A stretch of 64,000 nucleotides of DNA from Photobacterium chitinilyticum (GTDB lineage Bacteria; Pseudomonadota; Gammaproteobacteria; Enterobacterales; Vibrionaceae): the NCBI RefSeq assembly GCF_004104355.1, contig NZ_RJLM01000007.1, forward strand, positions 177,274-241,273, written 5' to 3'. The translations under genes and the position numbers were made by a program. Below are positions 1 to 10,073 of the stretch, piece by piece (position 1 is the stretch's first letter; each line of letters opens with the position of its first letter). Below the pieces are notes generated by a model. The model did not search any database and was not told where the DNA came from. It saw only the letters and a program-made list of their open reading frames with translations.

Positions 1-1985
1 GATTCGAAAATACCGCGAACTTGCAGTAATAATTGTTCAACCTGCTCACTGTTGTTTGCTTCTGCACGAAACAGGGTCAGGTAGGTATATGGCGGCAGGA
101 GCGCCTGCTTGCGTTCGCAAAGTGCACTGACGCCAAACTGATCATAGCCTTTATGCAGTAAAGCCTGAAGCAGGGCATGTTCCGGATGATGGGTTTGCAG
201 GATAACCTCTCCGGGCTTGCTGGCTCTGCCTGCTCGTCCGGCAACCTGGACGAACAGCTGGGCCAGCCGTTCGGATGCCCGGAAGTCATTGCTGAACAGC
301 GCACTGTCGACATCTATCAGGCTGACCAGTGTTACATCAGGAAAATGGTGTCCTTTGGCCAGCATCTGGGTACCGATCAGGATTTGATACTCATTGTCTT
401 TGATCGCCTCGAGGTAGTTTTCCAGGCTGCCTTTACGGCGAGTACTGTCACGGTCTATCCGTACGGTTTTGTATTCTGGGAACAGAGTGGCCAGCTGTTG
501 TTCCAGCTGCTCGGTTCCGACCCCAACAGCATTGAGCTGGGTCGAGCCGCAGTTGCCGCATTGCGGCATTACCGGACGCTGGGTGGCGCAGTGGTGGCAG
601 CGCAGCTCGCCAGATTGCTGGTGGAAGGTGTAGTAGGCATCACAGCGCTTGCACTCGGCAAGCCAGCCGCATTCGTGGCAGATAATCGCCGGGGAAAAAC
701 CTCGCCGATTAAGGAACAGCATAACCTGGTTTCCGGCCTCGAGATGTTTGCGCATTCGCGCAATAAGCGGCGCGGAAAGCCCAGCATCAAGATAGAGGCC
801 TTTGACATCCAGTACCCCGTGGCGTGCCTGTTGGGCATTGCCTGCCCGGCGGGTAAGCGTCAGGTGGTGGTATTTGCCGGTTCTGGCATTGTGAAGGCTT
901 TCCAGGGCAGGGGTAGCCGAGCCGAGGATCACCGGAATGTTTTCTCGGTTGGCCCGCATCACGGCCAGATCCCGGGCGTGATAGCGCAGGCTGTCCTGCT
1001 GCTTGTACGAGGCATCATGCTCTTCGTCAACAATAACAATGCCGAGGTTGCTAAAGGGGGTGAACAGTGCCGAACGTGTGCCGATAATGATCCCTGCCTG
1101 GTTATCCCGCCCAGCCAGCCAGGATGACAACCGCTCGGTATCATTCAGTCCTGAATGGACGGTTTCAAGTGGCACATTGAAGCGGCGGCGGAAACGGTTG
1201 ATGGTCTGCGGGGTCAGGCCTATTTCAGGCACCAGGATCAGGGCCTGCCTGCCGGCTGCCAGTACAGGCTCCAGCAGGTTGAGGTAGACCTCAGTTTTAC
1301 CCGAGCCGGTAATTCCCTCGAGCAGATAGCAGCCAAACTCTGGGTTGGCGTTGACGGTAGCAACCGCCAGTGCCTGCTCGTCATTGAGCTTGGGCTTTTC
1401 TTCGGTGACGGCAAAGCTGCGCTGCCAGTCAACACTGCGAGGCTGCTCCTCGAGGGCTTTAATCCAACCCTTGTCACTTAGCGTCTTCAATGTTGCTGAA
1501 CTGACTTCATCGGCCAGCAGACTTTCGTGGCTGCATTTGCCATGACGCAGGGTATTGAGTACCTGGGCCTGGCGAGGAGCCCGGCTCAACGAAGCCAACG
1601 GTTGGTCGCGTCCGGTTTCGGTAATTTGCCACATTTTCAGGCTGGCAGGTGAGGCGTCACGGCCTTTGCGCAGCAATGTCGGCATCGCGTTGGCCAAAGT
1701 ATCGCCGAGCGGGTACTGGTAATAGCTACTGGCCCAGCTTAGTAGGCCGAATAATGGCGGCTGCCAGAGTGGCTTGCTATCCAGCACGGCGTTAATGGCT
1801 TTTAGTTGGGCCAGAGGGAAGTCGGATTGATCGGTGATAGCCATGACGATGCCGACTAGCTGCTGGCGGCCAAAAGGAACCCGTACCCGACCGCCGACGA
1901 CGGGAGAATGATCTGGCTTAATCAGATAATCAAAGTATTTATCTAATGGTACAGGAAGTGCCACTCGGGCAATGTTGGGCGTCAT
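1..1985 (-). CDS. priA: Primosomal protein N' (replication restart helicase PriA), 3' end cut off
   Basis: PriA is the 3'-5' helicase that reloads the replisome at stalled forks. Reading leftward from the ATG at 1983-1985, one frame stays open for 661 codons to the window edge; the family is about 730 aa, so roughly 70 C-terminal residues lie outside. Visible parts in order: the N-terminal DNA-binding region, a Walker A motif (EGITGSGKTEV, about residue 227), a DEEHD box (about 319), the zinc-binding Cys pairs beginning CHECGW (about 433) that are specific to PriA, and the helicase motif QVAGRAGR (about 586). It is divergent from rpmE, the same arrangement as in E. coli. Family identity is very secure; only the C-terminus is unseen. 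Confidence 0.97.
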   Translation of the reverse strand, partial: MTPNIARVALPVPLDKYFDYLIKPDHSPVVGGRVRVPFGRQQLVGIVMAITDQSDFPLAQLKAINAVLDSKPLWQPPLFGLLSWASSYYQYPLGDTLANAMPTLLRKGRDASPASLKMWQITETGRDQPLASLSRAPRQAQVLNTLRHGKCSHESLLADEVSSATLKTLSDKGWIKALEEQPRSVDWQRSFAVTEEKPKLNDEQALAVATVNANPEFGCYLLEGITGSGKTEVYLNLLEPVLAAGRQALILVPEIGLTPQTINRFRRRFNVPLETVHSGLNDTERLSSWLAGRDNQAGIIIGTRSALFTPFSNLGIVIVDEEHDASYKQQDSLRYHARDLAVMRANRENIPVILGSATPALESLHNARTGKYHHLTLTRRAGNAQQARHGVLDVKGLYLDAGLSAPLIARMRKHLEAGNQVMLFLNRRGFSPAIICHECGWLAECKRCDAYYTFHQQSGELRCHHCATQRPVMPQCGNCGSTQLNAVGVGTEQLEQQLATLFPEYKTVRIDRDSTRRKGSLENYLEAIKDNEYQILIGTQMLAKGHHFPDVTLVSLIDVDSALFSNDFRASERLAQLFVQVAGRAGRASKPGEVILQTHHPEHALLQALLHKGYDQFGVSALCERKQALLPPYTYLTLFRAEANNSEQVEQLLLQVRGIFE

Positions 1986-2022
1986 AACTAACCGATTAAT
2001 CCACATATACTAAGATAAGGAA

Positions 2023-2232
2023 GTGTACATTGCTCGGCTGCGGGCGCAAAGCGGTGAAAAAAGGAGCGCATTAGTTGATTTGGACGGCGTGATTGATTAC
2101 TATACGCCGCCTAATTTATTGTATTGGCTTCAGCTTGCTGATGGCCAGACTTTATACTGTTTATTAACGCGTGTGGTGCCCGGCTTTGGATCGGGAGAGC
2201 GACACGGCCTTAGCTTTGAGGTAATCCCATGA
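2023..2232 (+). CDS. Possible 69-aa hypothetical protein overlapping rpmE start
   Basis: An open frame of 69 codons begins at GTG 2023 and its TGA overlaps the rpmE ATG by 4 bp (ATGA), the geometry of translational coupling. The predicted product is hydrophilic, with a middle section [20 protein letters not shown], and I do not recognise a family. The Shine-Dalgarno-like AAGG sits only about 4 nt from the GTG, which is poor. A good sigma70-like promoter for rpmE lies inside the frame (TTGATT 2075-2080, TACTAT 2098-2103), so the stretch may simply be the rpmE leader. Coding status is doubtful. Confidence 0.3.
   Translation: MYIARLRAQSGEKRSALVDLDGVIDYYTPPNLLYWLQLADGQTLYCLLTRVVPGFGSGERHGLSFEVIP
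2075..2103 (+). promoter_or_regulatory. Candidate sigma70 promoter for rpmE
   Basis: TTGATT (2075-2080), a 17-bp spacer and TACTAT (2098-2103) give a good -35/-10 pair. It would leave a leader of about 120 nt before the rpmE ATG at 2229. Assigned by eye only. Confidence 0.45.
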
Positions 2233-2441
2233 AACAAGGTATTCACCCAGAATACACAGCAGTGAACGCTAAATGTTCTTGCGGCAACACTTTCGTATTT
2301 AACTCTACAATGAGCAAAGACATCAACCTTGATGTATGCGATAAGTGTCACCCTTTCTACACAGGTAAGCAGCGTCAGGTTAACACTGGCGGCCGTATCG
2401 ACAAGTTCAACAAGCGTTTCGGTGCGCTTTCTAGCAAGTAA
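2229..2441 (+). CDS. rpmE: 50S ribosomal protein L31, zinc-binding form
   Basis: L31 is a small protein of the large ribosomal subunit that helps bridge to the 30S head. The 70-aa product begins MKQGIHPEY, as in E. coli L31, and has the full length of the family. Cys16, Cys18, Cys37 and Cys40 form the zinc site, so this is the C+ (zinc-containing) paralogue rather than the zinc-independent YkgM-type replacement. GAGGT lies just ahead of the ATG. A strong intrinsic terminator follows within 20 bp, so the gene is probably a single-gene unit. Confidence 0.97.
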   Translation: MKQGIHPEYTAVNAKCSCGNTFVFNSTMSKDINLDVCDKCHPFYTGKQRQVNTGGRIDKFNKRFGALSSK

Positions 2442-2458
2442 TTGCCAGATGAATTCCG

Positions 2459-2488
2459 AAAAAGGGATGCGCAAGCATCCCTTTTTTT
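2459..2488 (+). terminator. Intrinsic terminator of rpmE
   Basis: The arms AAAGGGATGC and GCATCCCTTT flank a GCAA tetraloop and are followed by a T run. It lies directly after the rpmE stop. Confidence 0.9.
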
Positions 2489-2748
2489 ATCTGCTGAAAA
2501 TAGCCAGTGTATTTTATTCAGTCTTTTCTTCTTTATATTCTTCTATTTTTGAATACTTTGCTTACTAAGTAGCACGTTTTCTACCCATTCTTGCGGTACC
2601 TGATCAAAATTTCGCTATACCTGAGTATTCCGGTAGGGATTTATTGGCTCGACCAGCGTTGCTGCGCTAGGATTTTGTATCGCTATAGAATATGATCTAT
2701 ATCCCAATACCGTACTGAACATCATTTTCATTCAGGATCAAGACCACT
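2489..2748. other. rpmE-malic enzyme intergenic region
   Basis: This is AT-rich sequence without a convincing gene. The second half should carry the malic enzyme promoter; TATAGAAT at 2684-2691 is a plausible -10 element, but the -35 is not clear. I see no operator or RNA structure that I can name. Confidence 0.4.
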
Positions 2749-3999
2749 ATGTCTGAAGATTTTCGCCAACAAGCACTGCACTATCACGCTTACCCTGTAC
2801 CAGGTAAAACCGCAATTTCACTCACCAAGCCGGCAAATACGGTTGAAGATCTTGCTTTGGCCTACAGCCCAGGTGTAGCAGAGCCTGTTCGAGAGATCGC
2901 GCAAAACGCAGAAAACGTATACAAGTACACCGGTAAGGGCAACATGGTTGCAGTCATTACCAACGGTACCGCCATCCTGGGTTTAGGTAACCTTGGTCCT
3001 CTTGCATCTAAACCTGTTATGGAAGGTAAATCTTTACTTTTTAAGCGTTTTGCTGGTTTAGATTCTATCGATATCGAAGTGAAGCACCGCACTATCGATG
3101 AGTTCGTTGAGACGGTAGCGAATATCGCTGATACCTTTGGCGGCATTAACCTGGAAGATATCAAGGCTCCCGATTGTTTTGAAATTGAAAAGCGCCTGAT
3201 TGAACGTTGTGCGATTCCTGTTTTCCACGATGATCAGCATGGTACGGCAATCGTAACGGCTGCGGGCATGCTGAATGCACTTGATATCCAGGGCAAAGAC
3301 ATCAGTGAATCTGTGATTGTCTGTCTGGGAGCTGGCGCAGCGGCAGTTGCCTGTATGGAGCTGCTGATCAAGTGTGGTGCCCAGCGTGAGAAAATCTATA
3401 TGCTGGATCGCAAGGGCGTGATCCACACCCGTCGCGACGACATTAATGAATACAAGCAGCTGTTTGCCAACAATACCGACAAGCGCACTCTGGAAGATGT
3501 GATCGAGGGTGCTGATATCTTTGTTGGTGTTTCTGGCCCCAACCTGTTGACACCGGAAGCTCTCGGACTCATGGCTGATAAGCCAGTCGTCTTTGCGTGT
3601 TCTAACCCGGATCCTGAAATTAAGCCTGAGCTTGCCCACGCCGTGCGTGATGATCTGATCATGGGGACTGGCCGTTCAGACTACCCGAATCAGGTAAACA
3701 ATGTGATTTGTTTCCCGTTCATTTTCCGTGGTGCATTGGATGTTCGTGCCAGCGTAATTAATGATGAAATGAAATTGGCGGCAGTTCATGCCATCCGCGA
3801 ACTGGCTAAAGAGCCAGTGCCTGCTGAAGTCGTAACAGCGGCGGGGGCTGACAAGCTGGAATTTGGTACTGACTATATTATTCCAAAACCGATGGATCCC
3901 CGTTTGCTTCCTCGAGTTGCCAAGGCTGTTGCCCAGGCGGCCATTGATTCAGGCGTGGCGCAGATTGAGATGCCTGTCGGCTATATGGATAACAAATAA
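2749..3999 (+). CDS. NAD(P)-dependent malic enzyme, short form without a phosphotransacetylase domain
   Basis: Catalyses oxidative decarboxylation of malate to pyruvate with Mg2+/Mn2+, supplying reduced cofactor and linking the C4 and C3 pools. The 416-aa product carries the malic enzyme N-domain (Tyr40 in LAYSPGVAEP, Lys in the region of 98), the metal-binding stretch FEIEKRL (144-150) with HDDQHGTA (160-167), and a Rossmann nucleotide site GAGAAA (194-199). At 416 residues it lacks the C-terminal phosphotransacetylase domain of E. coli MaeB and resembles the stand-alone bacterial enzyme. Cofactor preference (NAD or NADP) cannot be read from the sequence. It is a single-gene unit ending in a terminator. 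Confidence 0.93.
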   Translation: MSEDFRQQALHYHAYPVPGKTAISLTKPANTVEDLALAYSPGVAEPVREIAQNAENVYKYTGKGNMVAVITNGTAILGLGNLGPLASKPVMEGKSLLFKRFAGLDSIDIEVKHRTIDEFVETVANIADTFGGINLEDIKAPDCFEIEKRLIERCAIPVFHDDQHGTAIVTAAGMLNALDIQGKDISESVIVCLGAGAAAVACMELLIKCGAQREKIYMLDRKGVIHTRRDDINEYKQLFANNTDKRTLEDVIEGADIFVGVSGPNLLTPEALGLMADKPVVFACSNPDPEIKPELAHAVRDDLIMGTGRSDYPNQVNNVICFPFIFRGALDVRASVINDEMKLAAVHAIRELAKEPVPAEVVTAAGADKLEFGTDYIIPKPMDPRLLPRVAKAVAQAAIDSGVAQIEMPVGYMDNK

Positions 4000-4020
4000 G
4001 TTATTGCTTCGTCGAAATAT

Positions 4021-4049
4021 AAAAAAACCAGCCATCGGGCTGGTTTTTT
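4021..4049 (+). terminator. Intrinsic terminator of the malic enzyme gene
   Basis: The hairpin AAAAAACCAGCC / GGCTGGTTTTTT has a 4-5-nt loop. The A-rich left flank and T-rich right flank let it also work for metJ arriving from the other strand. Confidence 0.88.
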
Positions 4050-4095
4050 TATGTCTGAAAACGGCAGTCTATACTGAAACGTGCCAATGTGGTGC

Positions 4096-4413
4096 TTACT
4101 CGTTGATGTCTTCGTATTTTATGCCCATTTCATCCATCAGCTCCTTGGCTTCAGCGGGCAGATCGTCAGGGCGGTCCTTTCGAATGTCATCGTCGGTCGG
4201 TAGCGGCTGGCCAGTGTAGGCATGCAGGAAGGCCTCGCACAGTAACTCGCTGTTGGTTGCGTGCCGCAGGTTGTTGATCTGACGGCGGGTACGCTCGTCA
4301 GTCAGTATTTTGAGTACCTTCAATGGAATCGAAACGGTGATTTTTTTTACTTGTTCGTTTTTCTTACCGTGTTCCGCATACGGGCTGATGTATTCGCCAT
4401 TCCACTCTGCCAT
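4096..4413 (-). CDS. metJ: Methionine repressor MetJ
   Basis: MetJ is a ribbon-helix-helix repressor that binds tandem 8-bp Met boxes with S-adenosylmethionine as corepressor. The 105-aa product is full length. The DNA-contacting beta strand KKITVSIP is at residues 23-30, and the conserved N-terminus [21 protein letters not shown] precedes it. It faces metB divergently across a 183-bp region containing four Met boxes (4491-4522), so it probably controls itself and metBL. The start has no competing upstream Met. Confidence 0.97.
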   Translation of the reverse strand: MAEWNGEYISPYAEHGKKNEQVKKITVSIPLKVLKILTDERTRRQINNLRHATNSELLCEAFLHAYTGQPLPTDDDIRKDRPDDLPAEAKELMDEMGIKYEDINE

Positions 4414-4490
4414 TTTTTACCTTCTCAGCGATGTTGGATTCAATAAATTTAATATGGGTGAATTTTAGCGGGATTTACTGCCATAAGCAA

Positions 4491-4522
4491 AGACATATAG
4501 ACGTCTAGAAGTATTGACGTCC
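4491..4522. promoter_or_regulatory. Four tandem Met boxes (MetJ operator) in the metJ-metB region
   Basis: Four contiguous 8-mers read AGACATAT (4491), AGACGTCT (4499, perfect consensus), AGAAGTAT (4507) and TGACGTCC (4515). A possible metB -10, TATAGA (4496-4501), with TTTACT 16 bp upstream, lies inside the array, so bound MetJ would block polymerase. The second box is the exact consensus palindrome. Confidence 0.88.
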
Positions 4523-4596
4523 CAATTGAATGTGGTTAATGTTGTTGATTAAAAGTTATTCGAAAGCAGGGCTTGCCCGAGACAAGGAAAGTAATT

Positions 4597-5766
4597 ATGA
4601 GTGACAAGAAGCTTGCCACCGTTGCCGTTCGTACCGGTATTGAATCAGACACGCAGCATAATGCTGTTGTTCCGCCTATTTATCTGACCTCTACCTATAG
4701 CTTCCCACAACTGGGCGAGGTTCCTCAATATGATTATTCACGTTCTGGTAACCCGACCCGAAATATGCTCGCTGATGCCTTGTCTGAGCTTGAAGGGGGA
4801 TCCGGTGGTGTAGTGACTAGCTGTGGTACGGCAGCGATTAACCTGTTGGCCTCGGCACTTGTGGGGCCCGGTGATCTGGTGATTGCTCCCCATGATTGCT
4901 ATGGCGGGACCTATCGTTTATTCAACACCCGCGCAGGAAAGGGGGATTTTAAGGTCGAGTTTATTGATCAGTCAGATCCGACGGCACTGGCGGCTGCGTT
5001 GGCGAAAAAGCCTAAGCTGGTATGGGTCGAAACCCCGTCAAATCCTCTGCTTCGGGTTATTGATATCGCGGAGCTGTGCGAACAGAGCAAGCAGGCAGGA
5101 GCCTTGGTGGCGGTTGATAACACGTTCCTGTCCCCGATTTTGCAGCAGCCGATCGCGCTGGGGGCGGATTTTGTTGTTCATTCGACCACCAAATATATCA
5201 ACGGTCATTCCGATGTGGTGGGTGGGGTACTTATTTCCCAAGATGCCGAACAGGCCGAGAATATTGCCTGGTGGGCAAACTGTATCGGGGCGACCGGGGC
5301 ACCGTTTGATGCTTATCTTACCTTGCGTGGTCTACGCACGCTTGCCCCTCGAATGAAAATGCACGAGGAAAATAGTGCACAGATACTGACATACCTGCAG
5401 GGACAGCCGTTGGTTGGCCAGATCTACCATCCGAGCCAGCCCGATCACCCGGGTCATGCCATTGCGGTCAAGCAGCAGAAAGGATTTGGTTCTATGCTCA
5501 GTTTTGAGTTGGCAGGTAGCTATCGCCAGTTAGAGGTGTTTGTTGCCGGGCTAAAGTGCTTCTCTCTGGCTGAATCGTTGGGGGGGACGGAAAGCCTGAT
5601 CGCCCACCCAGCGAGTATGACCCACCGCGCGATGTCTGACGAAGCGCAGGCTGAAGCCGGAATTAAGCCATCGTTGCTTCGTCTTTCTGTGGGCTTGGAA
5701 GACCCAAGCGATCTGATTGCCGATTTGGATCAGGCCTTTAAACTCGCTGCGGAGGTAACCGAATGA
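4597..5766 (+). CDS. metB: Cystathionine gamma-synthase MetB
   Basis: PLP enzyme that joins O-succinylhomoserine and cysteine to cystathionine, in methionine synthesis. The ATG at 4597 (MSDKKLATV) has AAGGAAAG upstream and gives 389 aa, close to E. coli MetB; a TTG 24 bp upstream is less likely. The active-site Lys199 sits in HSTTKYINGH, and YSRSGNPTR (48-56) is the cofactor phosphate/neighbour-subunit segment of the Cys/Met metabolism family. Its TGA overlaps the metL ATG by 4 bp, so the two are translationally coupled. A related cystathionine lyase or sulfhydrylase is the main alternative, but the metL linkage argues for MetB. Confidence 0.95.
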   Translation: MSDKKLATVAVRTGIESDTQHNAVVPPIYLTSTYSFPQLGEVPQYDYSRSGNPTRNMLADALSELEGGSGGVVTSCGTAAINLLASALVGPGDLVIAPHDCYGGTYRLFNTRAGKGDFKVEFIDQSDPTALAAALAKKPKLVWVETPSNPLLRVIDIAELCEQSKQAGALVAVDNTFLSPILQQPIALGADFVVHSTTKYINGHSDVVGGVLISQDAEQAENIAWWANCIGATGAPFDAYLTLRGLRTLAPRMKMHEENSAQILTYLQGQPLVGQIYHPSQPDHPGHAIAVKQQKGFGSMLSFELAGSYRQLEVFVAGLKCFSLAESLGGTESLIAHPASMTHRAMSDEAQAEAGIKPSLLRLSVGLEDPSDLIADLDQAFKLAAEVTE

Positions 5767-8210
5767 GTCAGCCACTTCAGAGTCAGTCAACTCAGAGACA
5801 GGTCGCCCAAAGACAGCTGCACAAATTTGGAGGCAGCAGCCTTGCCGACCCGGACTGTTACCGCCGGGTAGCGACGATATTACAAGAACATTCCAGCAGT
5901 GATGATTTGATTGTGGTTTCAGCGGCCGGCAAGACCACCAACCGTCTGATTGACTGGGTCGAGCTGCTGGGCAAAGATGGCCGTCAGGCGCATGAAGTTC
6001 TGCAGGAGCTACGTTATTACCAGCAGCAGCTCATTACCGAGCTATTAACTGGTACCGAGGCTGACGAGTTGCAGACCCAGCTCCACCTTGAGTTGAGCGA
6101 ATTGGCCAAGCTGGGTGAGACGAAACTGGATGAAGCCGCGGTTGCAACAATCCTGGGACATGGTGAATTGTGGTCGGCACGTTTATTGGCTGCTTTGCTG
6201 GGACAAAAAGGCATGCCGGCGGGTTATCTCGACTCGAGAGAGTTTCTTCGGGCCGAGCGAGCAGCCCAGCCGGAGGTTGATCGTGCCCAGTCCTGGCCGC
6301 TGTTAAAGGCACAATTGGCTCAGCATAGCCTGCACCGTATCGTTATTACTGGCTTTATGGCCCGCAATCAGGTGGGTGAAACTGTTTTGCTGGGACGCAA
6401 CGGTTCGGATTATTCTGCAACGATTATTGGTGCATTGGCTGAAGTGTCGAGAGTCACCATCTGGAGCGATGTGGCCGGTGTATACAGCGCTGATCCGCGT
6501 AAAGTCGAAGATGCCTGCCTATTGCCGTTATTACGCCTGGACGAGGCCAGTGAGCTTGCTCGACTGGCAGCCCCGGTGCTGCATAGCCGGACATTGCAGC
6601 CGGTCGCCCAGAGTGCTATTGACTTAACATTACGCTGCAGTCACCAGCCCGAGTCGGGATCGACCCGGGTAGAGCGGGTGCTGGCCTCAGGCCGTGGAGC
6701 CAAGATCATTACTTCTCTTGATGATGTTTGCCTGATTGAGCTGGATGTTGCGCGCTCGCATGATTTTGAGCCAATCCTGGGAGAGCTGGAACGGACGCTG
6801 CAGCGTGCACAGCTACAGCCATTGGCGCAGAGTATTGAAGCGGATAAGGGACGCATTCAGCTGGCCTATACCGGCGAGGTGGTTAACTGCGTGTTGGCAC
6901 TGCTGCAAGATAGCGGTATCACCGCCGAGCTTCGTCTTCGTGATGGTTTTGTTGTAGTTGCTGCGGTCGGCGCCGGGGTGGTGAACAATCCTGTGCACTG
7001 CTATGGATTTTATCACCAGCTTAAGAACCAGCCGGTCGAGTTTACGACCGAGATAGAGTCGGGGCTGAGCCTGGTCGCTGTTTTACGCAAAGTCGATACC
7101 GCTCCTCTGGTTGAGAATATCCACCAGAGCCTGTTCCAGGCCCAGAAGCGTATTGGTCTGGTGCTTTGTGGCAAGGGCAATATTGGCAGCCGCTGGCTGG
7201 AGCTGTTTGACAGCGAAAAAGAGCAGCTGGAAAAGCGCCACGGAATGAGCTTTACCCTGGTGGGGGTTGCAGATAGCAACCGCCACTGGATTGATTTTCA
7301 GGGGCTGGAGCCTACCCGGGCATTGACGGCTTTTGATGACGAGGCCATTGAATATGCCGAGGGGGAGCTGATGAATGTGCTGGCTGCGCATCCCTATGAT
7401 GATGTCGTGGTACTGGACGTTACAGCCAGTGCCGAGCTGGCGGCAAAATATCCGCAGATTGCAGAAAGCGGCCTGCATTTGATTTCGGCCAACAAGGTGG
7501 CCGGTTCGGCATCGGGCGAGGATTATCATGCAGTACGGGATGCCTTTGCCAAAAGCAGTCGCCACTGGCTGTATAACGCGACGGTAGGTGCCGGATTGCC
7601 GGTTAACCATACTGTGCGGGACTTGCGCGAGAGTGGCGATGACATTATTGCCTTGTCTGGGATCTTTTCAGGCACGCTGTCGTGGTTATTCCAGCAGTTT
7701 GACGGTTCGCTACCGTTTTCCCATCTGATAGAGCAAGCCTGGCAGCAGGGGCTGACAGAACCAGATCCCCGCCATGATCTCGATGGCAGTGATGTCATGC
7801 GCAAGCTGGTGATCCTGGCCCGCGAGTCCGGTCTGGAGCTCGAGCCTGAGCAGGTCAAGGTTGAGTCACTGGTTCCTGATGAGCTGGCACCGCTGACTTT
7901 GGATGGTTTTTTTGAGCAGGCTGAAGTGCTGGATGAACTGCTCAACAAGCGTCTGGCCAAAGCGCAGCAGGAAGGAAAGGTGCTGCGCTATGTTGCCCGC
8001 CTGGATAAAAACGGCAAGGCGGCAGTCAGTGTGGAAGCATTGGCACAGGAGCATGCATTGGCAAACCTCTTGCCTTGCGACAATATTTTTGCCATCGAAA
8101 GCCGCTGGTACCGTGACAACCCGTTAGTGATCCGGGGACCGGGGGCGGGTCGGGATGTCACTGCAGGTGCGCTGTTGTCAGATATTAACCGATTGGCAGC
8201 AATGCTGTAG
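5763..8210 (+). CDS. metL: Bifunctional aspartokinase II / homoserine dehydrogenase II
   Basis: Performs the first and third steps from aspartate to homoserine for methionine. The 815-aa protein has an aspartokinase domain starting KFGGSSLAD (21-29), a central ACT-like region, and a homoserine dehydrogenase domain whose Rossmann motif GKGNIGSRW lies at about 468-476 and which ends with the RGPGAGRDVTAG segment near the C-terminus. It overlaps metB by 4 bp, as in E. coli metBL. The location, in the MetJ-controlled block, favours the methionine-specific MetL over the threonine-regulated ThrA. A terminator follows after about 100 bp. Confidence 0.96.
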   Translation: MSQPLQSQSTQRQVAQRQLHKFGGSSLADPDCYRRVATILQEHSSSDDLIVVSAAGKTTNRLIDWVELLGKDGRQAHEVLQELRYYQQQLITELLTGTEADELQTQLHLELSELAKLGETKLDEAAVATILGHGELWSARLLAALLGQKGMPAGYLDSREFLRAERAAQPEVDRAQSWPLLKAQLAQHSLHRIVITGFMARNQVGETVLLGRNGSDYSATIIGALAEVSRVTIWSDVAGVYSADPRKVEDACLLPLLRLDEASELARLAAPVLHSRTLQPVAQSAIDLTLRCSHQPESGSTRVERVLASGRGAKIITSLDDVCLIELDVARSHDFEPILGELERTLQRAQLQPLAQSIEADKGRIQLAYTGEVVNCVLALLQDSGITAELRLRDGFVVVAAVGAGVVNNPVHCYGFYHQLKNQPVEFTTEIESGLSLVAVLRKVDTAPLVENIHQSLFQAQKRIGLVLCGKGNIGSRWLELFDSEKEQLEKRHGMSFTLVGVADSNRHWIDFQGLEPTRALTAFDDEAIEYAEGELMNVLAAHPYDDVVVLDVTASAELAAKYPQIAESGLHLISANKVAGSASGEDYHAVRDAFAKSSRHWLYNATVGAGLPVNHTVRDLRESGDDIIALSGIFSGTLSWLFQQFDGSLPFSHLIEQAWQQGLTEPDPRHDLDGSDVMRKLVILARESGLELEPEQVKVESLVPDELAPLTLDGFFEQAEVLDELLNKRLAKAQQEGKVLRYVARLDKNGKAAVSVEALAQEHALANLLPCDNIFAIESRWYRDNPLVIRGPGAGRDVTAGALLSDINRLAAML

Positions 8211-8307
8211 CCTGTTTTGAAGGTGAAAATAGTGCCCATCTAGGGTTGGTGCGGTGAAAACCATTATCAAACGAAGGTAGTGCAGTTTGAATTGCTGCTT
8301 TACAGAG

Positions 8308-8332
8308 AAAAGCCCGCATCTCGCGGGCTTTT
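8308..8332 (+). terminator. Intrinsic terminator of metBL
   Basis: The arms AAAAGCCCGC and GCGGGCTTTT surround a 5-nt loop, with further T residues after. It is about 100 bp downstream of the metL stop. Confidence 0.85.
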
Positions 8333-9415
<1,083 letters not shown>

Positions 9416-9460
9416 GGATAGGTGAGAAGATTCCGTTACTGTTTATGAAATTCTCCCATT

Positions 9461-9488
9461 AAAAAAGCCGCTTAACAGCGGCTTTTTT
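9461..9488. terminator. Bidirectional terminator between metF and aphA
   Basis: AAAAAAGCCGC and GCGGCTTTTTT arms with a 6-nt loop lie between two converging genes. T runs are present on both strands. Confidence 0.9.
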
Positions 9489-9503
9489 CGTTAGGGCGCT
9501 TGG

Positions 9504-10073
9504 TTAGCTGTTTAGAGCTACCTTGCTGTCAGTACTGTCCATATCTTTTAGCTCGACCAGTACTTCTTCTGCCCAGTCGATCCATGCCTGACGGTTGTGG
9601 ATGCCGCGGCGAAGGGTTAGGCGATCAAGACGGGACTGGCGATCCATGTTTTTGTAATCGCCAAAATGAACTTTTTCCAGCTCGTGGTAGTGATTCATCA
9701 GAGTGTGAGACTCTTCAATCAGTCCTTCAAGCTGCTGTTGCATCGGCACGGAATTGTGCACACCGCAAACCAGTAGCTTGGCAGAGAACTCATCACGAAT
9801 GGTCGGGTTGCGAGCAGGTTCCTGGAACCACTCAAACAGTGCCTGACGGCCTAGGTCGGTAATGGAATACACTTTACGATCCGGTTTGCCTTCCTGCGGT
9901 TCTAGCTTGCAGGTTACCTGATCGTTGGTCGCCATCTTGTTAAGCTCTCGGTAAACTTGCTGGTGGCTTGCCTTCCAGAAGTAGCCGATGCTGTGGGAAA
10001 ATTCTTTTGTTATATCATAACCGGTTGCGTCGCGGCTGCTCAGCACGGTCAAAATTACGTGTGGTAGTGACAT
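9504..10073 (-). CDS. aphA: PadR-family regulator AphA (low-cell-density quorum-sensing master regulator)
   Basis: AphA is the regulator active at low cell density in vibrios; in V. cholerae it also activates tcpPH. The 189-aa protein starts MSLPHVILTVLSSRDATGYD and has the PadR winged helix (WKASHQQVYRELNKM, EPQEGKPDRKVYSIT) followed by a long C-terminal dimerisation region (LDRLTLRRGIHNRQAWIDWAEEVL). It is about 10 residues longer than V. cholerae AphA, from memory. The neighbours ppc and arg genes match the V. cholerae position. Identity as AphA is strong; its target set in this organism is unknown. The long upstream region suggests complex regulation. Confidence 0.93.
   Translation of the reverse strand: MSLPHVILTVLSSRDATGYDITKEFSHSIGYFWKASHQQVYRELNKMATNDQVTCKLEPQEGKPDRKVYSITDLGRQALFEWFQEPARNPTIRDEFSAKLLVCGVHNSVPMQQQLEGLIEESHTLMNHYHELEKVHFGDYKNMDRQSRLDRLTLRRGIHNRQAWIDWAEEVLVELKDMDSTDSKVALNS

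Noticed and set aside
177-1127. A 316-codon plus-strand open frame
   Set aside because: It lies antisense to priA, whose frame has clear helicase motifs; the plus reading has no recognisable family and is a shadow of a high-GC gene.
3058-3639. A 193-codon minus-strand frame within the malic enzyme gene
   Set aside because: Antisense shadow of a clear enzyme gene, with no independent promoter or ribosome site.
4530-4604. Short ORF (24 codons) overlapping the metB start, considered as a Met leader peptide
   Set aside because: It has only two Met codons, no ribosome site and no pairing structures; MetJ boxes explain control.
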